Below are positions 56,521-64,000 of a stretch of 64,000 nt of DNA, piece after piece. The stretch covers positions 42,153,949-42,217,948 of the forward strand of contig OX387182.1 of NCBI GenBank assembly GCA_947561395.2. Direction: 5' to 3'. The DNA comes from Buxus sempervirens (Eukaryota > Streptophyta > Magnoliopsida > Buxales > Buxaceae). The notes beneath the pieces were generated by a model. It saw only the letters and a program-made list of their open reading frames with translations, had not been told where the DNA came from and ran no database searches. Within the stretch, counting starts at the first letter, position 1; each line of letters opens with the position of its first letter. Both the position numbers and the translations under genes were made by a program.

Positions 56521-57770
56521 CACTAAATGTAAATTATGTTTAAAAGTTGAACGAATAGTTGCGGCAGGTTCGTAACCCGAACCTGCCCTAGGCTGTCCCG
56601 AGCCTCCGAGGCAACCCGGGGGTGACACATCAAACGCCACCCCCGCTTCGCTTAATATATGTAGATTTCTTATATTATTGATTAAAAAATTCGAAGTTTT
56701 CTTTAAATTAAAGATAAGAATGGGCTTCGGATTTAACAATCATATCATGTGTGGGCTTTTCATAATTCAACAATGACCATAACTCATATAGACCATATTG
56801 GCCAAAGCCCGCCCAGTGATCAGCCTTATAGAGGAATCATCTAATACTAACATCTTTCTTGACTAAAACTTAAGAAAAATTAGAAAATTACATGGCCGTT
56901 TATACATGCGTATTAAAATATATCAATTTACTCGAGCATCCTCGCTGATTTTCCATTGAAGGCACATTTTTTCAAAATATTTACTCAAGGATGTCGAAAT
57001 TGGGTTATTTAATTTGTTTTGCTTAACTAATTTCCCACAAAGTAAACATCTTAGAATGGTACTTTGAACATAGAAAATTTATCTAAGCGACCTTCTTGCA
57101 AATGAAATTTTTTGAATCGTTTTTCCTTAACATAAACAAATTTTGCTTCTTTAATAGGTGCTTACGTTCACAACAATGTTTAGAACACCAATTTTGTGTT
57201 GAAGCTGTTTTATAGACGTGGAAGTGCAGTCTGGTCCTTGAGAACAAATCCAAAAAATACCTTAAAAAATGAGTCATTTTTTTTTTTTTTTATCAATCCT
57301 CGGTTTGCTAGTGACCAAAATAAAGTTATTAAACATATATTGGTTGCATTATTATGAGAGCAACAGAACCCAAACGGACAGTCACGCAGCTGCCACATTT
57401 CGGTGTTTTATTGCAAGCAAGAAATTCCAATCCTTGAACAAAGAGCTTGCTAACAATCAACCATGACAAATAATTTCTCAATAATCAAAGAAAATGAGAG
57501 ATTGCTATCCATTTTGAAACTAAAAAAAAAAAAAAAGAGATAGTGGTTTCAGGTCTGATAAACCGAACGAGGACATTTGTTTCTCAAACTGAAATGCATA
57601 CTTCAGCATTCCATCCCACACAAAAGAATGCATTCAAGCTGGCATAATCTTCTTTCAAAATACTACAAGAGAATCAAAATTTATACAAAAGGGAAATTAA
57701 TCTAACTTCTTGTGGATGAAGTTGAAACCTCTGTTTAAAGCTCCCGAAGTGCCCATAGCAACGTGGGAAC
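56521..57770. other. Spacer without recognised gene
   Basis: GC-rich patch 56564-56650 contains a 9 bp-arm hairpin (GCAGGTTCG..CGAACCTGC) and the stretch CGCTTCGCTTAATATATGTAG, possibly the end of a small nonautonomous transposon. The rest is AT-rich with only chance ORFs. Confidence 0.4.
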
Positions 57771-59220
57771 TGTAATATCCGGAAAATTATAATAATAAAA
57801 TAATTATTTATTTGAAATAATTAAAAGGTATATTTAATTAAGGACTCATTATATCTATGTTTTTCCTTAGGTGATAGAAAGATAGCTAAAAGTGGACTCT
57901 ATCGGAAGCCAGAAAACAATTAAATGATGGGAGGACGGCTAATGAAAGTAAGTAATAATATTGGTATGAAAATAATTAAATTGTTATAATATGTAATGTA
58001 AAATGAATTAGTTTGATATATTATGTTTAATAATTGTGTTATATTTCAAAATTAATATTGTTATATATTTGGTTGGTTTTATGTTTAAATGACATGTTTA
58101 TGTTATTTATATAGATATAATTATCATACAATGGGTAACGGTTATTAGTAAAATAAATGTTATGATACTAAAGTATAATGCTAACCTATATAGTAATTAT
58201 TGCAATTATATGTGTTGCATTACATATATATGAGAACATTATGTTACAAATTAAATAAAAATATATTGTATAAGGATATAAGGTAAGTTAGGGGATTACA
58301 CGATGTCATTAAACCCAAGGTATGTGCTGGACATGCATGCATAAATTAGGGGATTTGTTAGGAATTATTAATAAAGGGTAGTCGAAGGGACTAAGTGGTT
58401 AAGGAGGGAGCTAGAGAGACAAGGGAGTTAAGGGGGTATACCAAGTGGTGAAACTAACTTAGGAAGCAAGCAAAAAGGGGGAGAAAAAGAGTGCTGGACG
58501 TCCAACCCTAGCTGGGGGAAGAAGGAAGAAAGAAAAGAAAGAAAAGAGAAGAGAGAGATGGCAGCCAAGGGAGGAAGAAGAGAAGGAAAAGAAAGAAAGA
58601 AGAAAGAAAGAAGAAAGAAAGGAAGGAAGACAAGTAGGGGCGGAGAAGAGGAGAGCTGGATGTCCAAACCCTAGCCAAGGTAGAGTGAGGAAGAAGAAAA
58701 TGAAATAGAGAAAATAGTAAGTGACACCCTTTAAAATTTGCATAAAATGATTTTGTTTCTTGTAAAAGAGATTTTTTGGAATACTATGGTTATTTGGCAA
58801 ATGACTTCAGAAATATGGCTGCTATTAGGTAAATTTCAGAGGTTGCATGTGATGCTTGGATGTTAATGGATGATTGTTGTTTCAGAAATTTTAAATATGG
58901 TATAGGTTAGAACTTTTGATGCTTATTTTTGGTTAAATTATTGTAACTGTGCAGAAATTTGAAAGGGATTGTGACATGGAAATTTTTTCAGATTTTGAAT
59001 TCTAATTTTGACATAGGCATGTACAGTAATTAATTAGAGTTGCTGTATTTTGTTTTTGGGAATGATATCTAGTGGTTAAAGCTAGAAATGGATGTTTAAA
59101 TTTCCGGTTTCTTGATTATGTTAGGAGAATATAGATTCCAAAAATTATGGGTAATATTTGATAATGAATTTCAGACTTTATTGATAGAATTGATCATGAG
59201 AATTGAAACCAGGCAGGAAA
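57771..59220 (+). mobile_element. LTR-G: 5' part of a plus-strand LTR
   Basis: Begins TGTAATATCCGGAAAATTATA after GGAAC. It has the layout of LTR-B: AT-rich U3, then a GA-rich leader (58490-58625) and a GTAAGTGAC donor-like site near 58708. No 3' end is seen; the Copia remnant lies downstream. ORFs at 58428-58800 are the GA-rich tract read on the other strand. Confidence 0.5.
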
Positions 59221-59516
59221 TGAAAGACAAAAACACTGCAAAGAAAAGGGGAAAACTCAGACTACTTTTCTTAGCTTGAAACAAAAGATATACAATGTTT
59301 TTATAGACTAGGTTTTGTAACCACAACCCCTTATTCTAGGAAAGAAATAAAAAACTAAATGGAGAGAATCAAGGTGATTCAAACCATTTTACAGCTATCA
59401 ATTACAATCAATCAAACATATATTACAGATAGCAACCATATTTAGGAAACAACCACATATGGATTTTATCCTTATTTTGGAAAGTAAAGATAATCCAAGA
59501 TTCTCTATGCTCCCGC

Positions 59517-60775
59517 TCAGGCTTGACTAAACATGTTGAATAGACCCAGCTTGTCAATCACCTTCTCAAACACCCACTTGAATAATCCCTTAGTCAACAA
59601 ATCTATAGCTTGTTGTGATGAAGGCATATACTCAACACAAATGCTACCTTCTTCAATTTTTTCTTTGATGAAATGGCAGTCCACCTCTACATGCTTTGTA
59701 TCATGATGAAAAAGATTATGAGAGATGGCAATGACAGCCTTATTGTCACAGTAGATCTTCATAAATTCATTCCCCATAAATTTCAGTTCATACAGCAGTA
59801 ACTTTAACTAGAGCAATTCACAAATTCCATGTGCTAAAGCTCTAAATTCTACCTCAGCACTGCTTTTAGCCACCATTATTTGTTTGTTGCTTCACCAAGA
59901 CTCCAAGTCACTAAATTGCCCCACACAAAGGTGCCATATCCAGCTGTTGATCTCCTATCTTGCACTGATCCAACCCAATCTGCATCTGTAAAAGCTTCAA
60001 CACTCCTATCTTCATTCTTATTAAAGAATAGACCTCATTTCGGAGTCGCTTTGAGGTACTTCAAAATTTGATACATAGCTTCCATGTGTTTTTTGTAAGG
60101 AGAATGCATATACTGGCTCACAAAACTAATTGCAAAGGCAATATTAGGTCTAGTATAAGAAAAAAAAAAGCTTTCCTACTAGACGTTGATACCAACCCTT
60201 ATCAATTTCTTTACTTTCCAATTGTTCTCCAAGCTTCAGTTTAGTATTATGGGCATATCCAAAGGTTCTAACATCCCTGTTTCCTTTAAGAGATATAGAA
60301 CATACTTCCTCTGAGAAATTGAAATTCCACTTCTATTCCTTGCTACTTTCATACCAAGAAAATATCTCAATGTGCCTAGATCTTTTATCTCAAATTCTGT
60401 TGCAAGAGTATTTTTTAGCCTCCATTTCTACAACATCATCACCAGTCAAGATTATGTCATCAACATAGACTATGAGAATTGCACTTTTACCCTTTTATGT
60501 TTGTAGAACAAAGTATGGTCGGATTGAGCTTGCCGATACCCTTGTTGACAAATAGCCCTCGTGAATCTACCAAACCAAGCCCATGGGGACTGCTGTAGTT
60601 CGTAAAGCGATTTCCTAATCTTGCAAACCTTTCCATGAACCTTAGCCTCATTAAAACCGGGTGCAAATTCCATATAGACTTCTTCCTCAAATTCACCATT
60701 AAAAAAAATGCATTTTTGACATCAAGTTGCTGGAGTTTCCAGTCCAAGTTTGCTGCCAAATATAGCAGTACTCAA
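59517..60775 (-). pseudogene. Copia-type pol remnant (RT and RNase H)
   Basis: On the minus strand, reverse transcriptase segments (DWKLQQLDVKNAFF, KIRKSLYELQQSPWAW, and an intact YVDD motif encoded at 60467-60456) are followed by RNase H (DADWVGSVQDRRSTAGYGTF region near 59960, then IYCDNKAVIAISHN and KHVEVDCHFIKEKIEEGSI), with TGA at 59517. Frameshifts and stops divide it. Gag, protease and integrase are missing. The 250 bp after the stop (about 59240-59510) may be the short 3' LTR; I could not fix its edges. Confidence 0.85.
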
Positions 60776-61350
60776 ACTGTCATGACCTAGAACCAGGTCT
60801 GCCCATCCAAGGCACAACCCATCTGTAAGCACCTCATTTTTGCACCCCTCTAAAAATCCTGAAAGCTAAACCCTAAAAGACAGATCTAAACCTTAAGGAG
60901 CAAAATATGATTTTCTGCCTAAGCCCAAATTGATTTTTATACCCTATCCCAATGGGTAGATAATCCCGACAAGGTTCCAACGCAATTAAGTTTGCAGGAA
61001 TCGGAGCCCGGATGGAAAAGATATGAGCAAAACAATCCCAATGGCAAATCAGTCAAAACTTAAAACGTCTTAATTAAGTTAATCAAGACAAATAAAAAAT
61101 AATAAAAATTGGAAGAGCCTGATTCGAATGAGTGGGCGGCTGAGTCACCTCAACCGTAAACTCAACCAAAAAAGGTGGAGAATTCGCGACCACATATTGT
61201 GTGCGGTTGATTTTTTCGGCCACCGTTTGCGCGAGCCAATTAGGGCAAGCGGTGGACGAAAAGTAACCGCACTATAAGTGCAATTCGCTTTTACGCCAGT
61301 TTGCGCTTGACCAATTTGGCCTCCTATTTAATGCTGAAAAGGCGCGGCCG

Positions 61351-61427
61351 AACCGCACATACCCTGCGGTTTCGACCAAACCACACATGCTATGCGGTTT
61401 CGACCAAACCGCACTGCATGTGCGGTT
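61351..61427 (+). promoter_or_regulatory. Palindrome array, 28 bp period, before TATA
   Basis: Three 21 bp units at 61351, 61379 and 61407 with arms AACCGCA/TGCGGTT (AACCACA in the second), separated by a 7 bp spacer TCGACCA-like. The last ends 14 bases before the TATA box. Related half-sites occur upstream at 61200-61290. Confidence 0.85.
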
Positions 61428-61441
61428 TTGTCCCTGTATTC

Positions 61442-61449
61442 TATAAAAA
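61442..61449 (+). promoter_or_regulatory. TATA box of LTR-I
   Basis: TATAAAAA directly after the palindrome array. Confidence 0.6.
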
Positions 61450-62226
61450 GAAAATTTGAACATGGGACAAAGGATGGCTGGTTTTTACTATTTCTTCTCC
61501 TCCTCCTCTACTCCCTGAACATCCGAGCCACTCTTCTCCACCACTCTCAAACCTTCAAACTCACTTCAATCCTTTCAAACACCTTCCCATCCCTTCCTCT
61601 TCAATCCAAGTAAGAAGGGGAGTTGGAGAGATTGCTGGAAAGCTGAAAGGAGTTGCTTCAATTGCTGTTCTAGCTTCTAGGAGCTAGCACTTAATACGAA
61701 CAAGATCTCCTTACACCTAGGTGAGTTTCTTCACAACTACTATTCAATATATATGGAAATTGATTTATGATGAGCATCTTTTTTGCTGTTGTGGGTATGA
61801 TCTCTCTATTGTTTTTTCCACTGTTTCTTTCTTATGAACTTCCAATTGCAAGGCTCCCATGGTAAGGGGAGTTAGTTACCTTGAATGAGAAGAGGGAAGC
61901 CTTGGTAGATGGCCCAAAAAGTCTTGTACATGGGGTTGTTTGTATATGTCTTGGAGGGGAGAATGTTCCCCTGTTCTTATATCTCTGTTGTAACCTTAAT
62001 TCCCCCCATTTCTCTTCTTTAGCTAATTCAGTTTCATTTGCTTGGTGTAATGGGTAGTTGTATTGATTGCTGTATTCTTAATGTCATGGCCTTGTTAGCT
62101 AGATTAGGTGCATGGCAGCATGTTCACTTGATATTCTAGTAGAACGCATTAATGCTACCTGCTCTAGCATTTTGCTTAGACCTTAGAACACCCCCCAATT
62201 CAGCTACTGTTTTCCCCCTTTTATAG

Positions 62227-62545
62227 GTTGCTGTTATGGGCTCTTAACAGGTCCTCTTCCCCCCAATAGCCATTATTTTGGCATGCTCCTTCACCCCCCA
62301 TATACCCCCAGGTCCAGCCTATCATCACCATGCATGAGGGATGGCTTTCCATTACTTTTTTTTTCCACTTTAACCAGCCCTTTAATCATGGCTAATGCCC
62401 TTATTGTAAGTTGCTGTTTTGGATTCTTAACAGGCCCTTTTTCCCCCCCAAACAGCCATTGTTTTGGCATGCTCCATCACCCCAAATATCCCTAAGATCA
62501 ATCCACCAATGCCATGCATAGGGGAGGGCCTTTCCTCCACTTTCC
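62227..62545 (+). repeat. 183 bp imperfect tandem duplication
   Basis: Copies start GTTGCTGTT at 62227 and 62410 and share CTTAACAGG, TTTTGGCATGCTCC and CCATGCAT blocks. No coding function is apparent. Confidence 0.7.
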
Positions 62546-63079
62546 TCCACCTAATCATGCTCCTAATAGCTGTTGTTCCACTCACTTGTAGCATCTCTAC
62601 TTTTCTATATGCTTGTGAAATATGCACATATCCTTCACCATTAGGAGCATGATTAGGTTATTTCCTCTTGTTCAACCACCAAGCCCTTGTATACATATGA
62701 GCACAAGGAACCCCTTAGTATGGATGAGGAACGTGGGATTCTTTATGTTTTAAAATGTGTGGCCCATGCTTAATTGCTTGATTGGTTTCCATTGGTCTTG
62801 ATTGCCTGCTGACTTGTGAATTGAGAGACCAAAACAGGGACTTCTTGGTCCCTGTTTAATTTTTATTCGTGATTCCAAGGACAAAGAGCAGCACCCTAAG
62901 CCTTCCCCTTCTCCTCCCTTTGAATGATACATGAAAAAGGAGCGATTTGGTGAATTTGAGGAGAAAGCAAGCCACTGGCTTGTGGGTCAACACAGTGACC
63001 CATAGTAACCTCGGAGCAGTGGACAGGAGGGGACTCCTAAAGCTCACATGAGAGTTGCCTTTTGGGCTTCCTGGCCCGG

Positions 63080-63145
63080 AACCGCACACACAGAGCGGTT
63101 TGGCCCTAACCACACACATAGTGCGGTTAGGGCCAAACCGCACCT
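63080..63145 (+). promoter_or_regulatory. Second palindrome array, 28 bp period
   Basis: Units at 63080 and 63108 and a half-unit at 63136, of the same AACCGCAC/TGCGGTT type as 61351 but with a different spacer (TGGCCCT/GGGCC). No TATA box follows closely. Confidence 0.8.
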
Positions 63146-63422
63146 ATTCTACAATTGAGCCCAGTAAACCCCCATTTTCAACAAGTCTAAAAAATATCTG
63201 AACACTAATTATCTTGTACATTTAATTAACCTCCAAACCAAATAACCGAATCTAGTACACAGGGTTATCCAACATAACCCCAAATGGGAACTGGGCTTAG
63301 CCTAAGCCCTACTTGGCATCCCATGGAGCTTCCAACGGGGTCCACATCAGACCAACATCACCTGGATAAAAAGATAAAATCAACTAAAATGAAAGGGACC
63401 CACACCTTTGAAGGTCCCATTC

Positions 63423-64000
63423 TGTAAAACCCCAGTTTTTGTAAGAATTAATTTAAAAGATTTACTAGTAGACTAAATTAAGTTTTGTGAGTGGGGATTC
63501 GGGTCACCGAGTAGCAGGGGTAATTTGAAATTTTAATTAATTATTTAGGTATGTAAAATAAAATTGTAGTGATTAAAGTCTTAAATCCAAATTAATATTA
63601 TGCTAAAAAGTAATGGAGGGTAAATATGGAATTTATAAGGTTAAGTTAGGGCGATAAATAAATCAATTAGGTCAAGGGTTGCGAAACGTATAAATAGATT
63701 AATAGGTTAAAAAATATGGAGGGGTAAAGAAACCAGAGGGCGTCGGCCGATAAAACTTGCTCTTCGGAGGGATTACCAGAAGGGTTGGAAGCTAGAAGGA
63801 AATCCTCAAGACAGGTGAGTAGCATCATTTTAATCCGGTGTTTTGGTTTTGATCTAATAGTTTAGCCGTGAAGCATGGTTTCTGAATAACTTAGTCTTCG
63901 AGCGTGGATTTTGGGTGAGTTTAGAGTTGTGATATAACGTTTGTTTAGATTAAATTTGAATCATGTTTAAACGTGTTCTGGGGATGGTAGAAACATAGAA
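63423..64000 (+). mobile_element. LTR-H: 5' part, cut by window end
   Basis: Begins TGTAAAACCCCAGTTTTTG after CATTC, like the LTRs at 8352 and 6344. TATAAATA is at 63689-63696, followed by a leader and a donor-like CAG|GTGAGTAG near 63814. Confidence 0.65.
63689..63696 (+). promoter_or_regulatory. TATA box of LTR-H
   Basis: TATAAATA within ACGTATAAATAGATT, about 265 bases into the LTR. Confidence 0.5.

Larger units (their letters stand above)
60824..63417 (+). mobile_element. LTR-I: LTR-like element with palindromic promoter array
   Basis: Starts TGTAAGCACCTCATTTTTGC at 60824. A palindrome array (61351-61427) and TATA box (61442) are followed by a CT-rich leader and a GTAAGAAG donor at about 61609. 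Further on are a 183 bp duplication and a second palindrome array (63080-63145). No coding region is present. The 3' edge is not defined; it may be a solo LTR or an LTR plus leader of a Tat-like element. The lineage is an inference. Confidence 0.5.

Noticed and set aside
58428-58800. Ser/Phe/Leu-rich membrane-like proteins on the minus strand
   Set aside because: These are the reverse of the GA-rich leader of LTR-G. The same artefact appears at 6495-6890 and 8796-9171.
59880-60071. Plus-strand 63-codon ORF
   Set aside because: It is the antisense shadow of the Copia RNase H remnant.

Overview
The window is a gene-poor, repeat-dense stretch of a plant nuclear genome, most likely a dicot with a large genome. 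The evidence is GT-AG introns, a Tat-lineage Ty3 retrotransposon with two RNase H domains and a tRNA-Arg-type primer site, plant mobile domain (PMD) proteins, a Ulp1-type plant transposon gene and a decayed Copia pol. The species cannot be named from sequence alone. I see no intact ordinary host gene.

Region 1-13461 is a nest of solo or broken LTRs of one broad type (5' TGTAAAACCCC or TGTAAGACCCC, 3' GGGGCGTTACA). LTR-J (1-69) sits in LTR-E (70-1696), which abuts LTR-A (1697-3787). LTR-C (8352-11490, TSD GATGT) sits in LTR-B (6344-12412, TSD GATCT), which sits in LTR-D (4708-13461). A decayed coding remnant holding a small TIR element lies at 3788-4707. Region 13462-21680 is low-copy sequence with exon-like fragments and a Helitron-type 3' end at 17804.

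The centrepiece is a complete 22.7 kb Tat/Ogre-type retrotransposon on the minus strand (22172-44869). Its LTRs are about 99.7% identical, with 5 bp TSD GGTAC, PBS and PPT. It carries gag-pro, pol (RT, degenerate RNase H, second RNase H) and an integrase with two in-frame stops. On the opposite strand it carries two spliced accessory genes: a 7-exon, 735-residue PMD gene with RG-rich ends and a 2-exon, 530-residue DUF7745-like gene. Arrays of a 25 bp palindrome at a 39 bp period recur in both LTRs, before each antisense gene and in the 5' leader. A related solo LTR (44919-46945, also TSD GGTAC) carries three more units. Both elements inserted into a minisatellite inside another LTR remnant (LTR-F, ending 48466).

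Region 48467-56520 holds two minus-strand transposon-type genes. The first is a truncated PMD-like gene with its own palindromes and a 22 bp minisatellite upstream. The second is a 12-exon HMG-box-like/PMD-like/Ulp1 gene with one nonsense codon. Region 57771-64000 holds an LTR start, a Copia pol remnant, an LTR-like element with 28 bp-period palindromes just before its TATA box, and a final LTR cut by the window end.

The recurring theme is palindrome arrays, of different sequence in different element families, placed close to transposon promoters. In the Tat element these promoters include those of antisense genes that could encode proteins acting on the arrays.
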